In this document: positions 25,129 through 33,736 of the stretch, piece by piece
Layout: each line of letters starts with the position of its first letter
How positions within the stretch are numbered: the first letter of the stretch is position 1
Source: Terriglobia bacterium
GTDB lineage: Bacteria > Acidobacteriota > Terriglobia > UBA7540
Direction of reading: 5' to 3'
Assembly (NCBI GenBank): GCA_020072925.1
Contig: JAIQGA010000013.1
Span: forward strand, 1-49,339
DNA length: 49,339 nt
The notes under the pieces: model-generated
Told to the model about the DNA's origin: nothing
Seen by the model: only the letters and a program-made list of their open reading frames with translations
Databases searched by the model: none
Made by a program: the position numbers and the translations under genes

Positions 25129-25737
25129 TCAGATCCGTTCCCGGATCAGCCGCAGGAATTCGGCGCGGGTCAATTCGCAATCGCGAAACAGACCTGTCAT
25201 GTGGGAGGTGACGGCGACGGAATTCTGTTTTTCCACCCCGCGCATGATCATGCAAAGGTGCCGCGCTTCAATGACCACGCCCACACCCTGCGGGCGAATC
25301 CGGTCCATGATGGCCTCGGCGATTTGCGTGGTCAGACGTTCCTGGATTTGCAGCCGGCGCGCGAAGACGTCCACCAGCCGCGGAATCTTGCTCAGGCCGA
25401 TCACCTTTTTGTTGGGGATATACGCCACGTGACAGCGCCCGAAAAATGGCAGCAAGTGATGCTCGCAAAGACTGAAAATCTCGATGTCCTTGACGATAAC
25501 CATTTCATCGTACGCCACGGTAAACAGCGCGCCGTTCAGGACCTTGTCCAGGTCCTGGTGATACCCGCTGGTCAGGAAACGCAGCGATTTGGCCACGCGC
25601 ACGGGTGTGCGGAGCAGGCCGTCGCGCTCCGGACTTTCCCCAATCTGCCGGAGGATCGTCCGCACCGCCTCTTCCATCGCGTCCGGGGCCGCCGGCTTCT
25701 CGACTTCTTCGAAAGCTGCCAATTGGTCTTCGATCAT
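25129..25737 (-). CDS. folE: GTP cyclohydrolase I
   Basis: A 202-residue type I enzyme. [20 protein letters not shown] holds the zinc Cys and the active-site histidines; [14 protein letters not shown] carries the second zinc Cys; [20 protein letters not shown] is the conserved core. It converts GTP to 7,8-dihydroneopterin triphosphate, the precursor of folate, biopterin and queuosine. It starts 2 bp before the end of the spacer to the PTPS gene. The two PTPS genes upstream and the SDR downstream point to biopterin-type use. Confidence 0.97.
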   Translation of the reverse strand: MIEDQLAAFEEVEKPAAPDAMEEAVRTILRQIGESPERDGLLRTPVRVAKSLRFLTSGYHQDLDKVLNGALFTVAYDEMVIVKDIEIFSLCEHHLLPFFGRCHVAYIPNKKVIGLSKIPRLVDVFARRLQIQERLTTQIAEAIMDRIRPQGVGVVIEARHLCMIMRGVEKQNSVAVTSHMTGLFRDCELTRAEFLRLIRERI

Positions 25738-25739
25738 TC

Positions 25740-26195
25740 CTAATCCCTCACTCTTCCTTGGATGTTTTTCTCTTCCCCGTGGTACTCGAAGAAATTCAGA
25801 CTCGTTTCCTCAAGCCGCACGCGCGCCAGGCGGACGCCTGCAGGAGTCTCCACTTCTAACTTCCCGGCAAGGCGGTTGAAAATTTCGATGCAGAGATGCT
25901 CGGTCGTCGGGACGCGCCTTCGGAATGCTTCTTCATCCAGGTTCAAATTGCGGTGATCGAAGGGTGTCAGCACCGCTTCGTCCACCACTCGATCCAGCAG
26001 CGCCAGGTCGCAGACCATACCCGTCGCCGGATCAATTGGTCCGGCAAGCGTCACCTCGAGCTGATAATTGTGCCCGTGCCCGTTCGGGTTGTTGCACTTG
26101 CCATAGAGCCGCCGGTTTTCCTCTGCGGAGAGCGCCTCATTGTGAAGGCGGTGCCCGGCGGAAAAGTGGTAGCGATGTGTCAGGTAGAGCGTCAT
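25740..26195 (-). CDS. 6-pyruvoyl-tetrahydropterin synthase homologue, copy 1
   Basis: A 151-residue member of the PTPS/QueD family. Zinc histidines are in [11 protein letters not shown] and [11 protein letters not shown]; the catalytic Cys is in [14 protein letters not shown], and [11 protein letters not shown] and [12 protein letters not shown] carry the Glu that anchors the pterin. The [11 protein letters not shown] string is the form I know from animal PTPS, not the E. coli QueD form. PTPS converts dihydroneopterin triphosphate to 6-pyruvoyl-tetrahydropterin. It overlaps the second copy by 4 bp (ATGA). Confidence 0.9.
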   Translation of the reverse strand: MTLYLTHRYHFSAGHRLHNEALSAEENRRLYGKCNNPNGHGHNYQLEVTLAGPIDPATGMVCDLALLDRVVDEAVLTPFDHRNLNLDEEAFRRRVPTTEHLCIEIFNRLAGKLEVETPAGVRLARVRLEETSLNFFEYHGEEKNIQGRVRD

Positions 26196-26599
26196 TCCCC
26201 GTAATAATCCACAAAAAGGTCTGAAGTCTCATAAAGACGAACGCGATAGAGTTTCCCGAAATTGATCTTCGGCTCGAGCAACTTCCAGATTTCCACCGCA
26301 ATGTTCTCGGTGGTGGGATTTCGCGTGGCGAAGGCCGGGACTTCTTTGTTCAGAAACCGGTGGTCGAACAAATCGAGGACCTCCCGCTCCAGAATCTCCT
26401 TGAGCTGCTTCAGGTCCACCACCATGCCCGTCAGGGGATCGACGTCACCAACCACGGTCACTTCCAAGGTATAGTTGTGGCCGTGCCCGTAAGGGTTATT
26501 GCACTTGCCGAAAACGCGTCGGTTCTGCTCGGGACTCCAGTCCGGGTTGTGGTAGAAATGTGAAGCGGAAAATTCCGCACGGCGCGTTAAGTAGATCAT
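26192..26599 (-). CDS. 6-pyruvoyl-tetrahydropterin synthase homologue, copy 2
   Basis: A 135-residue protein from ATG 26599, which overlaps the glycosyltransferase stop (ATGA) and has GAGGAGGGC upstream. Same family as the next gene: AEFSASHFYH, FGKCNNPYGHGHNYTLEVTV, FDHRFLNKEVPAF, NPTTENIAVEIW and YRVRLYETSD. Catalytic Cys, zinc histidines and pterin-binding Glu are all present, so it looks active. The two copies differ widely and so are not a recent duplication. They may form a mixed hexamer or divide two reactions, for example PTPS and carboxytetrahydropterin synthase. Confidence 0.9.
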   Translation of the reverse strand: MIYLTRRAEFSASHFYHNPDWSPEQNRRVFGKCNNPYGHGHNYTLEVTVVGDVDPLTGMVVDLKQLKEILEREVLDLFDHRFLNKEVPAFATRNPTTENIAVEIWKLLEPKINFGKLYRVRLYETSDLFVDYYGE

Positions 26600-27657
26600 C
26601 GCCCTCCTCTGGTCGAGTAATCGCGTCCCTTCCATTGCACGCGCCCTATCCATTGGTGCGCAATGGCCGAATTCAGCAGTAGGAGGCCCAACAAGAAACC
26701 TCCGGACGCCAAATACCAGCCCAGCACGCGCTCAAAGCCCAGCTTGCCCAGAGCCTCGCGATAACTTGCCTGCCTGATCAAACTGACCAGAAGAAACAAG
26801 AGCGCGAGCAGGCCCGTGACTGCGCCGCCTCGCTCGACCGCCAACACTGCGCAAAGGATGAGAAACAGCAGCGGCGGCAGCGCGTCGAGCGTCCACAACT
26901 CCCCCACCGTTTCCAGCATGCGTCCCCAATCCTTACGGTAGAGCAAGAACAGGTTCTTCGTCCAACCGCCCCACATCTCTCCGAAAGTCCGGTACATGCG
27001 GGTCCGCACCCAGGCGGAGCCAGGCAGGAAAACCAGGCGGCCGCCGGCTGATTTGATGCGCCGGGCCAGCTCCACGTCCTCCAGAATCTCGCCCCGTACC
27101 GCGGCATGCCCGCCGATGCGCTCGTACGTTTCGCGGCGCACCAGCAGATACTGGCCGTTCGCCGCGGCCGCCGTCGAACGGGGATCCGCGACTTCCTCGA
27201 AGCGATAGAGCCGCGCCAGGTGGACGTACACGAGCGGGATCACCGCTTTCTCCCACCACGTGAGTACTTGCTGGCCGGGCGAAAGCGAAAGGAGGTCTGC
27301 TCCCTCCTGCTCCGCACGGGCCAGGAGTGTTCCCAGGCTGCCCGGCAAGTGCTCCGTGTCCGCGTCGGTGAAAAGGAGCCACTCGCCGTGAGCCTCGCGG
27401 GCGGCTGTCGCCAACGCGTGAGTCTTCCCGGACCAGCCCTCCGGCAGAGCCTCGGTTCGCAAAACATGCAGTCTCGGGTTCGTGGCGCGAAGCTCTTCCA
27501 GGATAGCCCCTGTGCGGTCCCGCGACTGGTCATCCACCACGAGGATTTCCCGACTATCCGCCTGGCCCGCCACTGACCGCACCACGCGCGCGATGTTGGC
27601 CTCTTCATTGCGGGCAGGGATGATGACCGAGACGCGTCCCTGGGCTTGTTCGCTCAT
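26596..27657 (-). CDS. GT2 family glycosyltransferase with C-terminal membrane helices
   Basis: About 353 residues from ATG 27657; ATG 27672 and GTG 27690 are alternatives. A GT-A domain opens with VSVIIPARNEEANIARVVRS. WLLFTDADTEHLPG gives the DxD metal site, and EILEDVELARRIKSAGGR the EDxEL motif. Three hydrophobic segments in the last 110 residues (from about 240) anchor it to the membrane. The type resembles HpnB / CrtQ-like enzymes. It is the first gene of the pterin operon and overlaps PTPS copy 2 by 4 bp. The acceptor is unknown. Confidence 0.87.
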   Translation of the reverse strand: MSEQAQGRVSVIIPARNEEANIARVVRSVAGQADSREILVVDDQSRDRTGAILEELRATNPRLHVLRTEALPEGWSGKTHALATAAREAHGEWLLFTDADTEHLPGSLGTLLARAEQEGADLLSLSPGQQVLTWWEKAVIPLVYVHLARLYRFEEVADPRSTAAAANGQYLLVRRETYERIGGHAAVRGEILEDVELARRIKSAGGRLVFLPGSAWVRTRMYRTFGEMWGGWTKNLFLLYRKDWGRMLETVGELWTLDALPPLLFLILCAVLAVERGGAVTGLLALLFLLVSLIRQASYREALGKLGFERVLGWYLASGGFLLGLLLLNSAIAHQWIGRVQWKGRDYSTRGGR

Positions 27658-27741
27658 CCGCGCGGCCCGCATTACCTCGTGAAGCGGCACGAGGCTGCAG
27701 GCGGTCCAATTGAAGCTGCAGGAGTTAGCTCAAATTTCCAT

Positions 27742-27747
27742 TATAAT
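27742..27747 (+). promoter_or_regulatory. Possible -10 box (TATAAT)
   Basis: A perfect TATAAT lies 10 nt before ATG 27758 of the TlpA gene. No good -35 is seen at 16-18 nt. If used, the transcript would start close to the start codon and be almost leaderless. Confidence 0.3.
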
Positions 27748-27757
27748 GGATGGGCGG

Positions 27758-28300
27758 ATGGCGAGCAAAAGCAAACTGGCGAAGATTCTGCTGCTGATAG
27801 TGATCGCGAGTGGTGTTACGTGGTTCGCGCTGCGGCCTCGCGCCCCGCACCCGGTGGCCATCGGCGAACGCGCACCAGATTTTGCTCTGCCGGCGCTGGC
27901 TTCGGGGTCAATCGCGCTCCGGGATTTTCATCGACAGGTGGTAGTGGTGAACTTCTGGGCTACTTGGTGTCCACCGTGCGTCGAGGAAGCACCGAGTCTC
28001 GAAAAGTTCGCCGAACAGATGCGCGCTCGCGGCGTCACGGTGGTCGGCGTGAGCGTGGACGAGGACCCCCAGGCCCTCGCGCGTTTCGTGGCTAAGGTCC
28101 CTCTGACCTTCCCCATTGCGCGTGACCCGGACCGCCTAATTTCCGGGCGTTACGGCACCTACAAGTTTCCCGAAAGCTACATCATCGACCGCGATGGCCG
28201 TGTCGCGGAAAAAATCATAGGCCCCGCCGACTGGGAAGATCCCCGGATCATCACCTTCGTCCAGGACCTGGCCGGAACGAATCCCCGTTCCGGCGAATAA
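27758..28300 (+). CDS. TlpA/ResA-type membrane-anchored thioredoxin
   Basis: A 180-residue protein from ATG 27758 (27746 is also possible). An N-terminal helix at residues 8-25 (AKILLLIVIASGVTWFAL) is followed by a thioredoxin fold with NFWATWCPPCVEEAP; the redox pair is at 71-74. FPESYIIDRDGRV is the cis-Pro region. ResA/TlpA proteins reduce disulfides of apocytochromes or other exported proteins from the outer face of the inner membrane. No cytochrome maturation genes are adjacent. Confidence 0.88.
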   Translation: MASKSKLAKILLLIVIASGVTWFALRPRAPHPVAIGERAPDFALPALASGSIALRDFHRQVVVVNFWATWCPPCVEEAPSLEKFAEQMRARGVTVVGVSVDEDPQALARFVAKVPLTFPIARDPDRLISGRYGTYKFPESYIIDRDGRVAEKIIGPADWEDPRIITFVQDLAGTNPRSGE

Positions 28301-28369
28301 ACGCCGCCGGAGATTTCACACGCCAACACTGCCCGCCCGGACACACAAATTCCTACGCCGGGACCCGCA

Positions 28370-28576
28370 TTACGTGGAGGAACCAGCCAGCGCTCGCGTG
28401 ACGCTCCGCCACAGGTTAACCACTTCGGTGACGACTTCATCCTCCGGGATGTTCATCCGGGCCTGACGATTGAACAAGCGCGCCTGGTAGATGATTCCCG
28501 TTAAAGTCGCAGCGACTTGGGGGTCGGCATTCACCAGGACCTTCTGCGCGGCCTCAGCCTTCTGGGTTTTTGGCAT
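28370..28576 (-). CDS. Small hypothetical protein (68 aa)
   Basis: A 68-residue frame from ATG 28576, supported by GAGGAG 5 nt upstream. It is mostly helical in appearance, with no cysteine and no membrane segment; EDEVVTEVVNLWRSVTRAL at the C-terminal end looks amphipathic. I recognise no family. It stands between two plus-strand genes. Confidence 0.5.
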   Translation of the reverse strand: MPKTQKAEAAQKVLVNADPQVAATLTGIIYQARLFNRQARMNIPEDEVVTEVVNLWRSVTRALAGSST

Positions 28577-28900
28577 TGTCTCCTCGCACTTCAGTAGTCG
28601 TGGGCGGGATTCTAACACACCGGAGACCGTGGGCCCCTGAGTTCACAGTTCCTCAACGGAGCCATCCACAAACCACGCACAAACGGCCTGCCAAGTGTAA
28701 GAAAGTGCGGACGTATCACCAACTCAGAGAATTCGCGAGGGGACCTGGAAGGCGCGATGGGTCGGTGTATTCCTTTGATAATAAAGGGCAGATAATCCCT
28801 CAGAGTCCAGGATCGCAACTGAGGTGAGACTTGGAACGCGGTTTGCTGCAAGCGGCTTGTTCGCACTTGATCTAAATATCGTGCGGACTAGGAGCGAGTT
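28577..28900. other. 324-bp divergent intergenic region
   Basis: It separates two small divergent genes and should hold both promoters. A short AT-rich patch at about 28774-28794 (CTTTGATAATAAAGG) forms a weak inverted repeat. Nothing else is recognised. Confidence 0.4.
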
Positions 28901-29140
28901 TTGGAAACCGTTCTGATCCACTTCGAAGGGTTAGCGCAGTTGGGAGTCCTCTTGGGCATGCTTGGGATGACGCTGCTGACGCTGGTGGCTTTCGCGCTCT
29001 ATCTGTTTGTTCTTCCCTCTTCCATCCAGGTATACGCCCCGTTACTCGATGGACCGGCTCGGACTGTGCCCAAAGCAGACCCCGCTCCGGGTGACCTCGT
29101 TATCCCCGCACAAACAACCAGTGGAGCGCGAGCGTAAAGT
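28901..29140 (+). CDS. Small single-helix membrane protein
   Basis: A 78-residue frame from TTG 28901 with AGGAG about 5 nt upstream. A hydrophobic span (LGVLLGMLGMTLLTLVAFAL and on, residues 14-40) crosses the membrane once; the C-terminal tail is Pro-rich and polar. No family recognised. It precedes the copper ATPase gene by about 190 bp, with no evidence of a shared role. Confidence 0.45.
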
Positions 29141-29333
29141 TCTGCGTCAGCGCTGTAATGCCCCGACGCGCCCCGGTCGCCTCACCTCAAAATCAGGAGT
29201 CTCTTCCCGTGCATCCAATAAGCCTGAGTTGTCCCACTCTGCCCGTTGCCGTATGATTCGGAACGGGGCCAGGCGCCGGCCTTGACGACGGCCGCGGATC
29301 CTGAATCGGTACATTCCCGAGGCTGCACTTATT

Positions 29334-31814
29334 GTGGAACCGAAAACCCATGATCTGTCCTCCAAGCACTCACCCTCAGAGTCGCCCGAGGGTCTGGTGC
29401 TGGACCCGGTTTGCGGGATGGAAATCAACCCGGCGGACGCAGTTGGAACTCACGAGCATGGCGGCGTGACCTACTACTTCTGTAATCCTTCCTGCCTCGA
29501 AAATTTTCGTGCGGACCCGGCCAAGTACCTTGCCCCCGCGCCATCGCCGCCAGACCAGCGTGCGGCGTCGGCCGATGCGCGGCGGGGTCAGGTCTACACC
29601 TGCCCCATGCACCCTGAAGTTCAACAGCCGGGACCCGGCGCCTGTCCGAAATGCGGCATGGCGCTTGAGCCGCTGCTCGGCGCGGCGCCGCTTAGCCGCA
29701 CCGAGTACACCTGTCCGATGCATCCGGAAATTGTGCGTAGCGAGCCGGGGTCGTGCCCGATCTGCGGGATGGCCCTGGAAGCCCGTACGGTGACGCTCGA
29801 AGAAGAGGCCAATCCCGAACTCCTGGCTATGACCCGGCGGTTCTGGGTCAGCCTGGCGCTGAGCCTCCCTGTTCTCTTTCTCGCCATGTCGGAAATGATC
29901 CCCGGCCAACCTGTGCAGCACGCGCTGGCGCCGCGAGTTATTACCTGGATTGAATTCCTGCTTTCGACTCCGGTAGTGCTCTGGGGCGGTTCGCCGTTTT
30001 TCCAGAGAGGCTGGGCTTCAGTCATCAATCGCAGTCCCAACATGTTCACCCTGATCGGTGTGGGCACGGGGACCGCATATATTTACAGCGTCGTCGCTGC
30101 TCTTCTTCCCGGCATCTTTCCCGCTTCGTTCCGAGATCACGGGGGTGAAGTGGCTGTGTATTTCGAAGCCGCCGCGGTCATCATCACCCTGGTATTACTG
30201 GGACAGGTTCTGGAGTTGCGGGCGCGAAGCCGCACCAGCAGCGCCATTAAAGCGCTCCTGGGTCTGGCGCCGAAGACCGCTCGCCGCGTTCACGATGGCG
30301 CGCCGGACGAAGACGTTCCGCTCGAACGCGTGCAGCCCGGTGATCGGCTGCGCGTGCGTCCAGGGGAGAAGGTTCCCGTCGATGGCCTCGTCCTGGACGG
30401 CACGAGCTCTGTTGACGAGTCCATGGTGACCGGCGAGCCCATTCCCGTCGCCAAACAGTCCGGCGACCGCGTGACGGGCGGGACCGTGAACGGCGCCGGC
30501 AGCTTCGTAATGCGCGCCGAGCGCGTGGGCAGCGATACGCTGCTCGCGCAGATCGTCCGCATGGTCAGCGAAGCTCAGCGCAGCCGCGCTCCCATCCAGC
30601 GGCTCGCCGACGTTGTGTCGTCGTACTTCGTTCCGGCGGTCGTGCTCGCGGCGGTCATCACTTTCATCCTTTGGTCGCTGTTTGGGCCGCAGCCCCGCTT
30701 CGCCTACGCGCTCGTGAACGCTGTGGCAGTACTGATCATCGCATGCCCGTGCGCGCTGGGGCTGGCAACGCCCATGTCCATCATGGTGGGTACAGGCCGA
30801 GGGGCGCTCGCGGGCGTGCTCATACGAAATGCCGAGGCGCTTGAAATCCTGGAGAAGGTTGACACGCTCGTGGTGGACAAGACCGGAACGCTCACCGAAG
30901 GGAAGCCGCGCCTTGTCTCCGTTCAGGTGCTGCCGCCATGGAACGAGGCCGAACTGCTGCGCCTCGCGGCGAGCCTCGAACGCGCCAGCGAGCATCCACT
31001 CGCCGCCGCGATCGTGGCCGGCGCGCAACAACGCAAGCTGGAGTTATCCGAGGTTAAAGACTTTCAGTCGTTCCCCGGCGAGGGCGTCACGGGCACGGTC
31101 GGCGGGCACGCAGTGGCGCTCGGCAATGCGCCGCTCTTCACAAGGTTTGAGATTGATCTGGCGGGCCTGCTTGGGCCTGCCGAGGGTTTGCGCAAGGAAG
31201 GACAGACAGCGATGTTTGTGGCCGTGGACGGACAGGGGGCGGGGTTGCTGGGCGTTGCCGATCCCATCAAAGCATCCACGCCCGAGGCCATTCGCCTGCT
31301 GCACGCAGACGGCGTGCGCATCGTGATGCTCACCGGTGACAGCCGCACGACGGCTAAAGCCGTGGCGAGCAAACTGGGAATTGATGAAGTCGAGGCGGAG
31401 GTCCTGCCGGAGCGTAAGCGCGAGGTGGTGCAGAGTCTCCAGGCTAAGGGTCGCATCGTGGCCATGGCCGGAGACGGCATCAACGACGCTCCGGCACTCG
31501 CCCAGGCGCAAGCGGGCATCGCGATGGGCACCGGGACCGACGTCGCTATGGAGAGCGCGGGCGTGACCCTGGTGAAAGGCGACCTGCGCGGCATCGCGCG
31601 CGCGCGTCGGCTCAGCCGCGCTACTATGCGCAATATCCGACAGAACCTTTTCTGGGCGCTGTTCTATAACGCCATCGGCGTGCCCGTCGCCGCTGGCGCC
31701 CTCTACCCCGTATTCGGCCTGCTGCTCAGCCCCATGATTGCCGCAGCCGCCATGACCTTCAGCTCGGTTTCCGTCATCAGCAACGCTCTGCGGCTTCGCA
31801 AGCTTGCGCTATAA
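29334..31814 (+). CDS. copA: Cu+-type P1B ATPase with YHS and two metal-binding domains
   Basis: An 826-residue P-type ATPase from GTG 29334. A YHS domain (DPVCGMEI about 23-30, CNPSCLENF) is followed by two Cys/His heavy-metal-binding domains (YTCPMHPEV about 88, YTCPMHPEI about 125, each closed by CPxCGMALE). The core has the membrane CPC ([13 protein letters not shown], about 470), the DKTGTLTEG phosphorylation site, SEHPLAAAI and [15 protein letters not shown] and MTFSSVSV in the last helices match the Cu+ (P1B-1) signature. It exports copper or silver from the cytosol. The N-terminal set replaces the usual HMA domains. Confidence 0.93.
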   Translation: MEPKTHDLSSKHSPSESPEGLVLDPVCGMEINPADAVGTHEHGGVTYYFCNPSCLENFRADPAKYLAPAPSPPDQRAASADARRGQVYTCPMHPEVQQPGPGACPKCGMALEPLLGAAPLSRTEYTCPMHPEIVRSEPGSCPICGMALEARTVTLEEEANPELLAMTRRFWVSLALSLPVLFLAMSEMIPGQPVQHALAPRVITWIEFLLSTPVVLWGGSPFFQRGWASVINRSPNMFTLIGVGTGTAYIYSVVAALLPGIFPASFRDHGGEVAVYFEAAAVIITLVLLGQVLELRARSRTSSAIKALLGLAPKTARRVHDGAPDEDVPLERVQPGDRLRVRPGEKVPVDGLVLDGTSSVDESMVTGEPIPVAKQSGDRVTGGTVNGAGSFVMRAERVGSDTLLAQIVRMVSEAQRSRAPIQRLADVVSSYFVPAVVLAAVITFILWSLFGPQPRFAYALVNAVAVLIIACPCALGLATPMSIMVGTGRGALAGVLIRNAEALEILEKVDTLVVDKTGTLTEGKPRLVSVQVLPPWNEAELLRLAASLERASEHPLAAAIVAGAQQRKLELSEVKDFQSFPGEGVTGTVGGHAVALGNAPLFTRFEIDLAGLLGPAEGLRKEGQTAMFVAVDGQGAGLLGVADPIKASTPEAIRLLHADGVRIVMLTGDSRTTAKAVASKLGIDEVEAEVLPERKREVVQSLQAKGRIVAMAGDGINDAPALAQAQAGIAMGTGTDVAMESAGVTLVKGDLRGIARARRLSRATMRNIRQNLFWALFYNAIGVPVAAGALYPVFGLLLSPMIAAAAMTFSSVSVISNALRLRKLAL

Positions 31815-31860
31815 TCGTTGGGGATTTGGGCACCGAAAAAGGAGGAAGCTGTTCGCCTTT

Positions 31861-32160
31861 ATGACCTTTTCAAACACAAAACTTCGCTTGAAGCGGGCCC
31901 TGACGCCGAAAGACATGGAGCACCTGGGCCGCCTTACCACCGTATATGGCATTCGCAGCCTCGCCATAGATGAGCAGATGTTGACCGTAACCTACGACGC
32001 TTCCCGGATTCACGAAGCCGAGGTCGCCGTGGAAGTGCGCAAGGCCGGCATTCCCGCCGAGCCCGTGCAGCCGATTTCTCCTGGAGGATTTGACTCCACG
32101 GGAGAGTTCCGCGACTTCGCATGGCCCACGAAAGGGCTGAGCCCCGCCAATCAGAAATAG
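31861..32160 (+). CDS. Small HMA-like protein lacking CxxC
   Basis: A 99-residue frame from ATG 31861; GGAGG at 31841 is 15 nt away, so an in-frame CTG at 31849 could be the real start. The order LRLKRALTPKDMEHLGRL, GIRSLAIDEQMLTVTYD, then EAEVAVEVRKAGIPAEPV resembles the beta-alpha-beta-beta-alpha-beta pattern of heavy-metal-associated domains, including the VTYD strand. The metal-binding CxxC is missing. Directly downstream of the copper ATPase, it may be a docking or regulatory relic. Assignment is structural guesswork. Confidence 0.5.
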   Translation: MTFSNTKLRLKRALTPKDMEHLGRLTTVYGIRSLAIDEQMLTVTYDASRIHEAEVAVEVRKAGIPAEPVQPISPGGFDSTGEFRDFAWPTKGLSPANQK

Positions 32161-32255
32161 TCCCGCTTGCCGGGCAAGACGATGCCCAACCTTCACGCTC
32201 TTTTTTGCGTCGACCGTCAGGGGACGGACCGGACCGCTGCCCATCCGCAATTCGC

Positions 32256-32284
32256 TTGACGGCCCTGAAAACTCGGTGCTAGCT
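32256..32284 (+). promoter_or_regulatory. Candidate sigma70-type promoter
   Basis: TTGACG (32256-32261) and CTAGCT (32279-32284) are spaced by 17 nt, about 100 nt upstream of the NxxGxxAF gene. The -10 match is poor. Confidence 0.22.
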
Positions 32285-32387
32285 TGCCAGTCGGCAGCGC
32301 AGCGGCCCGGCGCCTGAATGCCAAGCGGGCTTGTGAAAGCACCGGGAAGTAAGAGGGAGTGAAATCAGTAGGCGATTTTCAATCGAT

Positions 32388-33633
32388 ATGGCCACGAAGG
32401 CTTTCCAGAAGCCCTGGTCCGCCCGGCGAAGAATGCTTCGCGCCGTCTTCCTCAGCGTGGTGGGAATGTTGGGATGGTTGTCGCCCGCGCCCCTCGCCGC
32501 ACAATCGAATGTGCGCCTGCTTCTCGAGAGCGGTTGGGGTGTGCCAGGTCATAGCGGATTTGTTTTTGGCCCGTTCTCGGGCCTGGCGATGAACGCGCGC
32601 CGGGAAATTGTTTTCCTGACGGCGATGCACAGCGCGCGCAGCGATATCCCCGCGGTGATCCGTTCGGACGGTGTGAGTTTTTCAGTGGTGGCGTTTCAAT
32701 GGGTTGCGCTCGCCGGTGGCGAAGACCCAATACGATTCCTTCAGCGCGCCGAGCATCAACGACGCCGGCACCATCGCCTTCACCGCCACACTCCACGATC
32801 ACGAAGAGAGTCCGACCTCAGCCGTATTTCGCAGCGATGGCCAAAATGCCACGGCAATTGCCAACAACGCGGACGACGTGCCGGGCATGCCGGGGACGAA
32901 GTTCCAGGAATTTTCCGCCCCGCTCATCAATTCACAGGGAAACATTCTCTTTGCGGCGCGCTGGGAAGGGAAGCGGCCGGGGACAGGACTTTTCCTGTGG
33001 TCGCCGACGGGATTGCAGGCTCTCGACCTTCCGTCCGGTCTGAAAATCCCTCACAAGGAACTGTTGGTCCCGATTTTTTTCAGCCACGATGAGGCGATGT
33101 TCGTAATTCGCGGCACGCCACAAGATGTGGCGATTGAGCAGTTTTTCCGCGCCGTGGCAGTCCGCACCCTTCAGGAAACGACGCCGCCACCCGACCCCGC
33201 GGCGAGCGCGCAAATCCTCCCACCGGCGCCCGGGGAGAAACCCATCCAAATGGTCTTGGTGCTGGCCGAGGCGGGAAATATCCAGACCGTGCTTTTGCCG
33301 GGAGATCCCACTCAGCCGGTCATGATCAAGCATGCGGCGGGGTCACCGGAGGTAAAGTCGCTGGGACGCATGGAAGGTCAAACCACCGGCGACCGGGGCA
33401 ACATCATTTTTGCCGCCACCCTGGCGGACCAGGCCAACGACCTCGCGTTGTATTGTCTCTGCCAGGAGCAGTTGATTCGGGAGACTACGCCGGAGGAATT
33501 CCAGCCGATCACCCTGGCCGCGCCCGGAAAGCCCATCCTCTCGCTGGCCAGCGACTCCCAACAAACCGTGGCGTTCATCGCGCCCGGCGCCGCGGGAGAC
33601 GCCTCGGCTATTTACGTGGCAACGGTGCCGTGA
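32388..33633 (+). pseudogene. NxxGxxAF-repeat exported protein, frameshifted
   Basis: Two overlapping frames form one protein of about 415 residues. Frame one (from ATG 32388) gives the signal peptide (ending SPAPLAAQ) and the first strands up to about 32697. The frame then shifts, and the second frame continues from about 32700 to the TGA at 33631-33633. Repeats INDAGTIAF, INSQGNILF and DRGNIIFAA fit the tandem NxxGxxAF beta-propeller-like family of exported proteins. No homopolymer longer than GGG lies at the junction, so a true mutation and an assembly error are both possible. Function unknown. Confidence 0.7.
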
Positions 33634-33736
33634 AAAGAAGTTAACAGTTGACAGTCGACAGTTGACAGTCAAAACCAGCCTCCTCGTTATGGTCTTTACT
33701 GTCGACTGTGAACTGTTGACTGTCGACTTCTTTTCA
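33631..33736. repeat. Long imperfect inverted repeat at convergent gene ends
   Basis: Arms of 39 nt (33631-33669 and 33698-33736) pair at 32 of 39 positions around a 28-nt loop. Each arm begins TGAAAAGAAG when read from its own gene, and these TGA triplets are the stop codons of both convergent genes. The arms contain repeated GACAGT-type units. Likely a bidirectional transcript-end hairpin. Confidence 0.8.
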
